NCBI GenBank assembly: GCA_937958685.1
Contig: CALGNF010000063.1
Coordinates: 1 to 21,680 of the forward strand
Length of the DNA stretch: 21,680 nt
From: an uncultured Caryophanales bacterium
GTDB taxonomy: Bacteria; Bacillota_I; Bacilli_A; Izemoplasmatales; Hujiaoplasmataceae
Reading direction: 5' to 3'
Below the pieces are notes generated by a model that was not told where the DNA came from, did no database searches, and was given only the letters and a program-made list of their open reading frames with translations. Numbering within the stretch: position 1 is the first letter of the stretch; every line of letters begins with the position of its first letter. The translations under genes were made by a program, and so were the position numbers. Positions 6,884 to 14,584 of this stretch are shown piece by piece.

Positions 6884-9160
6884 ATGCGTAAGATTGCCTT
6901 GTTTCTCATCACCGCCTTGATCATCACGCTCATCGGTTGCGATGCATTCACAACAAGCGGACAACTGAGCACGACCACGAACTTGCCGACAACCTCCCAA
7001 CCGCAATCAACCTTGACGGCAACAACCACCGCACCATCCGGGACGGCCTCCCTGACATCGACCGTGTTCACGACAACCACGATGATGACGACAACTGTCG
7101 CAGACACCACTACCGTCGATTTGACCACATTGAGCGTGCCCACCACAACCAATTCGACAACGTTACCGATCACGACAACGCCAACCAGCGAATCGACCAC
7201 GCTGGTGACAACATCGGCCACCACGACTTCGACCGGATCGCTGCAAGTCTCATTGAGCGCCAATATCGATGGTGTCACAATCGGCGTCTCGCGTGCGGAA
7301 CCATATCTTGTCGGCGATTTTGTGACCTTCACGGCGGAGCCGCCAAGTGGGTATGTGTTTCTCCATTGGCAGGATCTCGATCAAGAGCTGATCGTCTCCG
7401 TGAATTCGGAGCTAAGCATGACTTTGGGATGGAACATCCGCCTTGAAGCGGTCTTTATTCCTGATTCAAGCATCCGATTGACTATCGATTCCAATTCGGA
7501 ATCAGCCACCGGGACAATCGGTCAATCAGGCGAGTACGAGATCGGTATGGAAGTCACCATCTACGCCGATGAAATCGCCAATCAACGCTTTTTACACTGG
7601 CTTGACGCCAAGACGGATACGCTTGTGTCGACTGCCGATCCCTTCGTGTTCACCGCAACTGAATCCATGTATCTGATAGCGGTATATGAAGCTATGCAGG
7701 AGTCGATGACAACCTATGCAACCGATTTCGAGCTGGCCGTCAAGGGCATCTATGAAATAGGTACAATTGTAGTCGACGACGAACCCTGGGTCTTTGCGGA
7801 TGCGCTCGTTGGCAGCCACGCCAATGACCAGAAATTCGGGGGAAAAAGCGTCCGGATCCGCAACGGTTACATTCAGACGGAGTTTCCGATGACCAATCTC
7901 GCAGCCATCAGTTTTTATCACGGGCGGTACCTAAGCGATCCGGCGAGCAACATCATCGTGGCGGTGTCACGGGATAAAGCGCTTTGGACCGCCATCGCCA
8001 CCATGCCATCCGGAGACCTGCAGGAATTCACTTTCGACTTTGACGAGGCATGGTATCGAGAGTCAGGATATTCCCTTGAAGACGAACTCTATGTCCGCAT
8101 TGCTAGCCCCAACGCTTCCCGTGTCAACATCGACAACCTGGCGTTCAAGCGATATCATTATATCACCATGGAGCTCCCGGTCATCTTTGCCGACATCTCC
8201 TCCGTTGCCTTCCCCAACAACAGCGCCCGTGTCGAGATCGGGTTTTCCCCTGATCACCAGATTGTCTATTCGCTGGGGGATTCCTGGGATTCGACCGCCT
8301 GCAATGCCGTGGATGATCTTCTTGGCAGTCTTTCATGTTCCGTATATGGCGATGTCGACACCACTGTCACCGGCCTTTATGATGTTGTCTATTATGTGAT
8401 TGATAATGACGGAGAATATGCTTCCGCAACGGTTAACTATGCCGTCCTGAAGGACGCATCATTGCTGGAGATCGATTATCCTGCCTATTACGACACGATC
8501 GAAGGGCTCTATGGCGAGGCTTTGCTGCTGGCTTTACGGGCGATCATACAAACCGGAGCCACACTCCAAACCTATGATGACGCCCGGGTGATTCTGGCGG
8601 ACGCGGATGTCGATCCTGAAGATGAGAACTCGGTGCTGACGATTTATTCGCAGACATCGGTGCCCAGAGTCTGGGATGCCGAAAGCTGGCATCGGGAACA
8701 CGTTTGGCCCAATTCCCGGCTTGGAGTACCGCGGGTTTCCGTAAGCGACCGGTCGATCGCCAGCGATCTGCATAATCTCCGGGCGATCGTGCCCAGCATC
8801 AACAGCTCCCGCTCCAACAAGATCTTTGCGACAATGACCACCAGCGACACCTATGATCCCGGTGAGGACCGCGGCGACGTCGCACGGATCCTCTTCTATA
8901 TGCTAATCATGTATCCGGAGCTGAGTATGACCGACACGATCCTTCCCAACGATCCAGCGACAAACTATACCCCCGCCGGGGCGAAGATGGCGCTATGGTC
9001 GCTCATGTTTCTTTGGAATGAGGAAGACCCGGTCAGTCAGTTTGAGGAAAACAGAAACGAAGTCATTTACAGCTATCAGAACAACCGGAACCCCTTCATC
9101 GATTATCCCTATCTTGCGGAACTGATCTGGTTTGCGGACCAGGCGTTCGGCAATCCATGA
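6884..9160 (+). CDS. Surface lipoprotein endonuclease I with Thr-rich stalk
   Basis: 758 residues from the ATG at 6884, which follows AGGAGGGG; a reading from 6842 adds an unlikely N-terminus. The signal MRKIALFLITALIITLIGC ends in a lipobox with Cys19. Residues about 21-118 are a Thr/Ser-rich stalk. Two divergent InlB/BRT-type beta repeats follow (about 120-270, with FLHWQD and FLHWLD), then a beta-rich module (about 275-430), an Ig-like module (about 435-520) and an endonuclease I domain (about 526-758). The catalytic region is clear: WHREHVWPNS with His603 and His606, DLHNLRAIVPSINSSRSN with His630, and RGDVARILFYM. The enzyme should cut DNA non-specifically outside the cell using a divalent metal. 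The metallophosphoesterase gene follows after 34 bases. Confidence 0.9.
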   Translation: MRKIALFLITALIITLIGCDAFTTSGQLSTTTNLPTTSQPQSTLTATTTAPSGTASLTSTVFTTTTMMTTTVADTTTVDLTTLSVPTTTNSTTLPITTTPTSESTTLVTTSATTTSTGSLQVSLSANIDGVTIGVSRAEPYLVGDFVTFTAEPPSGYVFLHWQDLDQELIVSVNSELSMTLGWNIRLEAVFIPDSSIRLTIDSNSESATGTIGQSGEYEIGMEVTIYADEIANQRFLHWLDAKTDTLVSTADPFVFTATESMYLIAVYEAMQESMTTYATDFELAVKGIYEIGTIVVDDEPWVFADALVGSHANDQKFGGKSVRIRNGYIQTEFPMTNLAAISFYHGRYLSDPASNIIVAVSRDKALWTAIATMPSGDLQEFTFDFDEAWYRESGYSLEDELYVRIASPNASRVNIDNLAFKRYHYITMELPVIFADISSVAFPNNSARVEIGFSPDHQIVYSLGDSWDSTACNAVDDLLGSLSCSVYGDVDTTVTGLYDVVYYVIDNDGEYASATVNYAVLKDASLLEIDYPAYYDTIEGLYGEALLLALRAIIQTGATLQTYDDARVILADADVDPEDENSVLTIYSQTSVPRVWDAESWHREHVWPNSRLGVPRVSVSDRSIASDLHNLRAIVPSINSSRSNKIFATMTTSDTYDPGEDRGDVARILFYMLIMYPELSMTDTILPNDPATNYTPAGAKMALWSLMFLWNEEDPVSQFEENRNEVIYSYQNNRNPFIDYPYLAELIWFADQAFGNP

Positions 9161-9194
9161 TCATTATCTGTCTGAAAATTGAAAAGGAGAAAAC

Positions 9195-10880
9195 ATGAGA
9201 AAGACAAAAGTGTTCTTGGGACTATCACTCTTCAATCTGTTGTTATATCTCTCGATGGAGTCGATTTGGTCGGGAATCCAGGGCATGTTCGGCATCGCCT
9301 GGCTGCAATACCTGTTCTTGTTTTTACTGCTCGGGTTATTTTTGGCCATGGTCGTTTTATACGCGCTGAGAACCGCGGGCAAGGGCATGTGGATTCCAGG
9401 CGGTCTGTCGCTTGCGTTTCTGGTCGCTCTTGGCTATATGTTCTATCTCGGGATCGGCTCGCTTCGCTACATCTTGCGCAATTTTGTGATTTATCTGACC
9501 TTTTTCTGGTTTGTCATTTTCCTGCTGTATCTCTTTCTTGTATTTCCCAAACAGAAACCTTGGCACGCGCGCTGGTTCAGGCTCGCCTTCTTGTCGGGGT
9601 TGTTCGTTATCACCCTGATTGTGGCGTTTTTCGCCAATTTCGTGATGATCAAAACGATGCCGGTCGTCTTCGCCGTCGGGGAGGAGTATCAAATTGTCTG
9701 GACCACGACCATCAATGCCACGGGACAGGTCAAGATTGGCGATGAGGTGTACAGCCAGACCTACGCCGGCAGCCTGGATTCCGAAACCAGTGTTCACAAA
9801 GTCGTTGTCCCGATGGCTGTTCTCGATGCCGCCGAGGCTTACGAGATCATTTCCACAAATTACCTCTACCGCGGTCCCTACTCCGGCTTGGCCGGCCGCA
9901 CGGTGACCAAAAGTTTCGCCTTTCGTCCGGTCGATCTGACTGACGGGCTGCAGTTCTACTCGCTATCGGACACCCATGAGTATGTCTATGCCGGCAGCAA
10001 GACCGCCTCCTATTTCGGTGAGGACCTCGATTTTCTGGTCTTGGCCGGAGACATCAGTTCCTTCGTCGACACGGTATCCGACATCACCATCATCCACAAA
10101 ATCGCCTATAACGTAACCGGCGGCAACCGGCCGGTCATCTACGCCAGAGGCAACCATGAAGTCAAAGGTCTGAAGGCCAACGAACTCCACAAGTATGTCG
10201 GCTCAAAAGACGGCAAGTTTTACTTCACGTTCAAGATGGGCGGCATCTTCGGCATCGTCCTCGATCTTGGGGAAGACCATCCGGATGATTGGTGGGAATA
10301 CTATGATACCGCCTTCTTCAGCGATTACCGCAATGAGCAGACAGCCTTCATCAACGCGGTTTTGGCGGCGGATGCATTCAATGATCCCGAAATCCTCTAT
10401 CGCTTGGGAATCTGTCATATGCCGATCGTCAACGTCTACAATCATGACTCCCACTATGATGAGGACGACCTGTTTCTGGAAGCAGTCAAGAACGAATGGA
10501 CCGGCTTGCTCAACGGGATGGATCTGGATCTGATGATCGCCGGACACCGCCATCAGCTGTTCCAGTTTTTAGAAACCACCCCGCGACTGACCACACTCTA
10601 TTATCACCCTGATTACCGGCAGTCGAATGCTCCGGTCGGCTATCTGACCGCAGCCAATTTCCCCTCGTTTCTGATTTCCCGTCGCAGCGATGTGCAAGAT
10701 CCGGCGGTGAATGAGAACCAGTTTGGCCGGAAGATCATCGGGTTGGCGACAACTGTCGACTTTGCTTCCGGAACGATGACGATTAGTTATACTAACAGCG
10801 CGCACGAGACCGTTGCGATCATCAACCCGTTCTCGGGAGAGGCCTTCACCAGTTTTGTGATCCCCCTTGGTGGTTGGTAA
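9195..10880 (+). CDS. Membrane-anchored metallophosphoesterase, purple acid phosphatase-like
   Basis: 561 residues; the ATG follows GGAG. The first 152 residues hold about five membrane helices, which puts the rest outside the cell if the N-terminus is inside. Next comes a small beta domain (about 155-245), like the fibronectin-type domain of purple acid phosphatases, and then a calcineurin-type catalytic domain with all key motifs: SDTH (Asp259, His261), GD (Asp286), GNHE (Asn320, His321), CHMP (His408) and GHRH (His451, His453). It should remove phosphate from extracellular phosphoesters using two metal ions. It follows the DNA-cutting lipoprotein by 34 bases with no terminator between, suggesting joint use of extracellular DNA: cutting, then dephosphorylation of nucleotides. 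The substrate is inferred. Confidence 0.9.
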   Translation: MRKTKVFLGLSLFNLLLYLSMESIWSGIQGMFGIAWLQYLFLFLLLGLFLAMVVLYALRTAGKGMWIPGGLSLAFLVALGYMFYLGIGSLRYILRNFVIYLTFFWFVIFLLYLFLVFPKQKPWHARWFRLAFLSGLFVITLIVAFFANFVMIKTMPVVFAVGEEYQIVWTTTINATGQVKIGDEVYSQTYAGSLDSETSVHKVVVPMAVLDAAEAYEIISTNYLYRGPYSGLAGRTVTKSFAFRPVDLTDGLQFYSLSDTHEYVYAGSKTASYFGEDLDFLVLAGDISSFVDTVSDITIIHKIAYNVTGGNRPVIYARGNHEVKGLKANELHKYVGSKDGKFYFTFKMGGIFGIVLDLGEDHPDDWWEYYDTAFFSDYRNEQTAFINAVLAADAFNDPEILYRLGICHMPIVNVYNHDSHYDEDDLFLEAVKNEWTGLLNGMDLDLMIAGHRHQLFQFLETTPRLTTLYYHPDYRQSNAPVGYLTAANFPSFLISRRSDVQDPAVNENQFGRKIIGLATTVDFASGTMTISYTNSAHETVAIINPFSGEAFTSFVIPLGGW

Positions 10881-10929
10881 GTGCCGTGGTATCAAGAGGG
10901 AGCCGTGTCCGCCAAAGGAGTGATGCCTG

Positions 10930-11172
10930 ATGCTGGGAGCGATCATCGGCGACACCGTCGGTTTGCCTTACGAATTCCACAACCGCAAAACGAAAGCGTT
11001 CCCCCTGTTCCAAGAAGCCTGCCGGTTCACTGACGACGGCGTCATGACCATCGCCGTCGATGCGGTTCTGCTCGCGTGTGATGTCGACTATCTGAACTTG
11101 TCGCATGTAGCAACCGCCAAGCAGACGAGCGTAAGTCCAACTTGCCATTTTCTCAAGAAACGCGTGCCATAG
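10930..11172 (+). pseudogene. ADP-ribosylglycohydrolase remnant (N-terminal fragment)
   Basis: The first 48 or so residues match the start of the ADP-ribosylglycohydrolase (DraG/ARH) family: MLGAIIGDTVGLPYEFHNRK, then FPLF, then CRFTDDGVMTIAV. Normal members are roughly 250-300 residues and carry two more metal-binding motifs near the C-terminus; here the frame stops after 80 residues and the last 30 resemble nothing known. The usual FTDDT is FTDDG, changing a metal-ligand position. The start context is intact (AAAGGAG nine bases before the ATG), so the 3' part was lost, probably by deletion. The enzyme family removes ADP-ribose from proteins; this fragment cannot fold into the active enzyme. 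Confidence 0.8.
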
Positions 11173-11181
11173 GCGACCAGT

Positions 11182-11192
11182 TATAATATAAT
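11182..11192 (+). promoter_or_regulatory. Double -10 element before plsC-like gene
   Basis: Two overlapping TATAAT hexamers (11182-11187 and 11187-11192) lie 30-40 bases before the acyltransferase start. No convincing -35 sits at the right distance. Probably the promoter of the acyltransferase - GGDEF - 7-TM group. Confidence 0.55.
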
Positions 11193-11221
11193 AGTTTTTA
11201 GCAAGAACGACAGGAGTATCC

Positions 11222-12376
11222 ATGATAATGAAAAAAACCAGACTCGACCGCCAACAGGACTTTTTGCTTAACACGCTCAGATTGCCCGTTTATCTGTGGA
11301 TGCGGATCGATGCCAAACGCAAGGTAAACCGCGATCACGAAGTTGATTTCCGCCGCCGGGAACCGTTCGTGATGCTCGCCAACCACACCTTTCTGTTCGA
11401 TGTCGTGCATGTACCGATGCGCTTTCTCAACGTCCCCTTCATCATCGCCTCACAGACGCTCTTCACCCGCCAGCCGGCAAAGTTCTTTGTCACCCAGGTC
11501 GCCCACGTGATCCCCAAATCCAAAGGCAAGAGCGACATCAACACCATCCGGATGGTCTTCAATGCGGTGAAGAAAGGCTACCCGATCCTGATCTTCCCCG
11601 AGGGCGACACCACTTTCTACGGGGAAACCGGCTACATTGAAGAAGCGACGATGAAACTGATCAAGAAACTTGGGCTTGACGTCATCACCTGCAACGTCAA
11701 GGGCGGTTATCTTTCCAAACCGCGCTGGGCGACCGGCAAGCGACGCAACCGTCGGATTGAACTGAACTACAAACTGGAGATCACCAAGGACCGTCTCAAG
11801 GAGATGAGCCCCGAGGAGATCGGCACGATCGTGAACAAAGCGCTCTATCACAATGATTACGAATACCAGCGCCAGGTGATGATCCCCCACCCGGGCAAGC
11901 GCCTCGCCGAGGGTTTGGAGAACATCGTCTATGTCTGTCCCCACTGCGAGGGCGTCAACACCATCAAAACCGAAGGCAACGCCATCCGCTGCACCGCCTG
12001 CAAGGCCGAGGGCAAAGTCGACAAATACGGCTTCATCCAGGATTTTGTGTTCGACAATCTCATCGACTGGAACAAGTTCCAGCGCCAATTCGGTGACAGA
12101 CTACGCGCAAGTACGATCATGAGCCAAGGCTATCTGTCATTTTTGAAGATCGAGGACGAATCACAGATCATGATCGGCGAGGTGACTCTTAAGTATTGCG
12201 ATCACAATCTCCATGTCACAGGCGCACATACGGAAACGATTCCCATCGGCAAAATCGATAACGCGACCGTCACCCTCAGGCGCGACTTAGGTTTTTACTA
12301 TAACGAAAAACACTATATCTTTCGGCTTGAGCACTACAGTGCCGCGTTTCTCAGGGTTTTGCAGGAAAAATATTGA
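11222..12376 (+). CDS. plsC: PlsC-like 1-acylglycerol-3-phosphate acyltransferase with zinc ribbon
   Basis: 384 residues. The acyltransferase motifs are present: HX4D at NHTFLFD (His55, Asp60) and FPEGDTTFYG (Glu127). The family adds an acyl chain to lysophosphatidate on the inner face of the membrane during phospholipid synthesis. Unusual is the second half: after the catalytic domain (about 40-215) comes a CPHC/CTAC zinc ribbon (Cys239, Cys242, Cys257, Cys260) and a beta-rich tail with no family I recognise. Ordinary PlsC is about 200-250 residues. The ATG follows AGGAG by five bases. The diguanylate cyclase gene starts 23 bases after the stop. The true acceptor may be another lipid. Confidence 0.83.
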   Translation: MIMKKTRLDRQQDFLLNTLRLPVYLWMRIDAKRKVNRDHEVDFRRREPFVMLANHTFLFDVVHVPMRFLNVPFIIASQTLFTRQPAKFFVTQVAHVIPKSKGKSDINTIRMVFNAVKKGYPILIFPEGDTTFYGETGYIEEATMKLIKKLGLDVITCNVKGGYLSKPRWATGKRRNRRIELNYKLEITKDRLKEMSPEEIGTIVNKALYHNDYEYQRQVMIPHPGKRLAEGLENIVYVCPHCEGVNTIKTEGNAIRCTACKAEGKVDKYGFIQDFVFDNLIDWNKFQRQFGDRLRASTIMSQGYLSFLKIEDESQIMIGEVTLKYCDHNLHVTGAHTETIPIGKIDNATVTLRRDLGFYYNEKHYIFRLEHYSAAFLRVLQEKY

Positions 12377-12399
12377 CAGACGGAGGCAAATATCAGTCT

Positions 12400-13305
12400 A
12401 TGGAGGAAAACCCCCGATTTAACAAGGATTTGTTGTCTCAATTGTATGAAGGCGTCTATGTGGTGGACAAAAGCCGCAGGATCATCTTTTGGAACGACGG
12501 CAGCGAAAGAATCAGCGGTTATGGCGCCTCTGAGGTGACCAACCGTCAATGCCATCAGAACGTTCTACAGCATATCGATGAGAACGGGACGCTTCTATGC
12601 GTAAACGGCTGCCCCTTGAAGAAAACGCTGATATCCGGAGAAATCAATGAGACCTTCGTCTATTTGCGGCACAAGCAAGGGCACCGCATCCCCGTCAACG
12701 TGAAGGCGATTCCGGTTTTCGACACCGAAAACAAGATCGTCGCCGCCATCGAAATTTTCACGGACGAGCGCTTTCAAAAAGATGTCTATTCCGAAAACCA
12801 ATCTCTCAAGGACAAACTGCGAATCGACGCCCTGACCAACATCGCCAACCGGTCCTACTTCGAGTATCGCCTCGACGTGGCTTTGAACGAGGCAAAGCGG
12901 TTTGGCAAGACCTTCGGGATTCTGATCGCGGATATCGATAATTTTAAGAGTATCAACGACCGGTTTGGCCACGATGTCGGCGACGAGATCCTCAAACTCG
13001 TTTCCCGCACACTGGCGGCCAACGTCAAAAAGGACGATTTCGTGAGCCGCTGGGGCGGTGAGGAATTCGGCGGCGTCTTTTTTGTCGACAACCTTGGGGA
13101 TTTGACGGCGATTGCGGAGCGGCTCCGGATCGTGGTGGAACGATCCTCCCACATCCTCGACACGGGTGAGGAAACCCACATCACAATTTCGGTTGGCGGC
13201 GCCTTCCATCAAAAAGGAGAAGACAGCAAGACCCTGTTTCGCCGCACCGATGCCAACCTATATCACGCCAAGACCCATGGCCGCAATCGCATCAAAGTGA
13301 GTTGA
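12400..13305 (+). CDS. PAS-GGDEF diguanylate cyclase
   Basis: 301 residues from the ATG at 12400. GGAGG lies 13 bases upstream, which is long; a TTG at 12373 overlapping the plsC stop is an alternative. The PAS domain (about 8-125) contains three cysteines in the pattern RQCHQN, LLCVNGCPL (Cys51, Cys67, Cys71), which could bind a cofactor. A short linker leads to the GGDEF domain (about 138-300) with an intact active-site RWGGEEF (219-223) and upstream DIDNFKSIND. It should make cyclic di-GMP from two GTP. The residues where an RxxD inhibitory site would lie read KKDD, so classic product inhibition looks absent. No membrane segment, so cytoplasmic. No EAL or PilZ gene is in the window. Confidence 0.92.
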   Translation: MEENPRFNKDLLSQLYEGVYVVDKSRRIIFWNDGSERISGYGASEVTNRQCHQNVLQHIDENGTLLCVNGCPLKKTLISGEINETFVYLRHKQGHRIPVNVKAIPVFDTENKIVAAIEIFTDERFQKDVYSENQSLKDKLRIDALTNIANRSYFEYRLDVALNEAKRFGKTFGILIADIDNFKSINDRFGHDVGDEILKLVSRTLAANVKKDDFVSRWGGEEFGGVFFVDNLGDLTAIAERLRIVVERSSHILDTGEETHITISVGGAFHQKGEDSKTLFRRTDANLYHAKTHGRNRIKVS

Positions 13306-13345
13306 GTCCCCCCTTTTTATCGACAGTTTGCATGCGGAGGTAAAC

Positions 13346-14074
13346 ATGGTGTCAATTAACCCGTCCATCTTGCTGGAGATCATTCCCGGCCGGATCCTCA
13401 ATCATCTGTATGTATATCTCGACTGTGCTTTTTTGGTGCTGTTTATGGCGCTTCTCGTGTGGTCGAGGCGGTATCTGACGGCGCTCTTCGCCCTCTTCGG
13501 CGGGATTGTCTATTTTCTTGTCGACTACGGGATCTTTTATCTTGCCTTGGGTACACGAGTCGTCGAGGGAGCTTCGTATTTCTGGTTTTTGTTATGGCTT
13601 TCGCTCAGTTACGGGATCACCAACTTCGCCTGGATCTGGCTGTGGCTGAAGAAAGACAGGCATTTGCTCGAATGGTCGCTTTTGATCGTGCTCTGGTGGA
13701 TCGCCTGTCCGTTGATCGCCCGGACTTTTGGCGCTGAATTCGGCGAGATCACAATCTATCGCGGCACGGCGATGTATCATGGCGTCATGGGCATCATGCT
13801 CATTGTCGGCTATGGTTTCATCTTGATCCACAACATCACGCTCAAGGACAAGACCAAACGCATCGACATCCTTTGGCTGCTGGCGATCGGCATCATCGTT
13901 CAATTGGGTTGGGAGGCCGCTCTCGCCATCGGCGGCATCCGTCAGGGCGGGATCGAGACTTTGATCGTCAATTCCCTGCTCGAGACGAATATGGGCGTTC
14001 CTTATCTCTTCTTCATCCATAAAGCTATCAGCAAGCGAAAGAACGAAGATCTCAGCAATCCCGTTTCCGCTTGA
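13346..14074 (+). CDS. Seven-helix membrane protein, unknown family
   Basis: 242 residues from the ATG at 13346, six bases after GGAGG; an upstream TTG at 13328 is less likely. About seven hydrophobic helices fill the sequence (starting near residues 21, 44, 77, 108, 139, 167 and 205). Intramembrane polar residues stand out: FLVDYGIFY in helix 2, YGITNFAW in helix 3, YHGVMG in helix 5 and the NSLLETNMGVPYLFF segment near the end. I do not recognise the family. It follows the diguanylate cyclase by 40 bases and is closed by a terminator, so it may belong to that signalling group, but no sensory or enzymatic domain is visible. Confidence 0.82.
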   Translation: MVSINPSILLEIIPGRILNHLYVYLDCAFLVLFMALLVWSRRYLTALFALFGGIVYFLVDYGIFYLALGTRVVEGASYFWFLLWLSLSYGITNFAWIWLWLKKDRHLLEWSLLIVLWWIACPLIARTFGAEFGEITIYRGTAMYHGVMGIMLIVGYGFILIHNITLKDKTKRIDILWLLAIGIIVQLGWEAALAIGGIRQGGIETLIVNSLLETNMGVPYLFFIHKAISKRKNEDLSNPVSA

Positions 14075-14098
14075 AGAGTGACCGGCGATCCCCTTGAC

Positions 14099-14120
14099 AA
14101 CACCCCTTGAGGGTGTTTTT
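14099..14120 (+). terminator. Rho-independent terminator after the 7-TM gene
   Basis: A 7-bp perfect stem (AACACCC, 14099-14105, with GGGTGTT, 14111-14117), five-base loop, then a T run. It separates this group from the arsenic locus, whose -35 begins 27 bases later. Confidence 0.85.
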
Positions 14121-14146
14121 ATGTTCATCATTTTGCACGATGGCCA

Positions 14147-14175
14147 TTGACACGGGACGAACGCTGATATAAAAT
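14147..14175 (+). promoter_or_regulatory. Promoter of the arsenic locus
   Basis: Consensus -35 TTGACA (14147-14152), exactly 17 bases, then -10 TAAAAT (14170-14175). The start should be near 14182, about 45 bases before arsR, with the AT-rich candidate operator immediately downstream. Confidence 0.83.
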
Positions 14176-14183
14176 ATAGAGGA

Positions 14184-14211
14184 ATATGAATATAGATATA
14201 TATTTATGTAT
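14184..14211 (+). promoter_or_regulatory. Candidate ArsR operator
   Basis: A 28-base AT-rich stretch between the predicted transcription start and the arsR ribosome binding site (GGGAGG at 14215-14220), with imperfect two-fold symmetry: 9 of 14 base pairs match. ArsR-family operators are typically AT-rich imperfect palindromes at such positions, but in DNA this AT-rich some symmetry arises by chance. Confidence 0.45.
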
Positions 14212-14228
14212 AATGGGAGGTCAAAACT

Positions 14229-14525
14229 ATGAATAAGGGAAAAGCGGATTTGTTCAAAGCCCTCAGCGATGAAAACCGGCTCACCATCATTGAACTTTTG
14301 ATCAAGGGAGAGATGTGCGGTTGTGCGCTGATACAGAAGCTGCCGATATCTCAGCCAACCCTGTCCTATCACATGAATTTTCTTGCCAAAACAGGACTTG
14401 TGACGTTTCGTAAGGACGGTACCTGGAAGAAATACACGGTCGATAGAACCAAACTAAGTTTATTGTCTGAATATCTTGACAACCTCAACAACGATCCCGT
14501 TGCCGGGGATCAATTGCCAATCTAG
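14229..14525 (+). CDS. arsR: ArsR-family arsenic-responsive repressor
   Basis: 98 residues, normal for the family. A winged-helix fold fits: FKALSDENRLTIIELL at the start, SQPTLSYHMNFLAKTGLV as the recognition helix and FRKDGTWKKYTV as the wing. The As(III)-binding pair is Cys30 and Cys32 in EMCGCALI, corresponding to the ELCVCDL motif of classical ArsR; a third ligand is not apparent. It should bind its own promoter as a dimer and leave when arsenite or a trivalent organoarsenical binds. The ATG follows GGGAGG by eight bases. It is the first gene of the locus, 59 bases before acr3. Confidence 0.92.
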   Translation: MNKGKADLFKALSDENRLTIIELLIKGEMCGCALIQKLPISQPTLSYHMNFLAKTGLVTFRKDGTWKKYTVDRTKLSLLSEYLDNLNNDPVAGDQLPI

Positions 14526-14584
14526 ATTGCGGGTAAATCAAGCATGCAGAAATTACCTATGATCGGGTCTTACAGGAGCGTCAT

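Noticed and set aside
6981..7240. Tandem repeat in the nuclease gene
   Set aside because: The apparent repetition comes from many ACN Thr codons in the stalk; there is no fixed period or conserved unit.
6823..7332. 169-residue Val-rich minus-strand frame
   Set aside because: It is the antisense of the Thr-rich stalk of the nuclease lipoprotein (ACN codons read as valine), a composition artefact.
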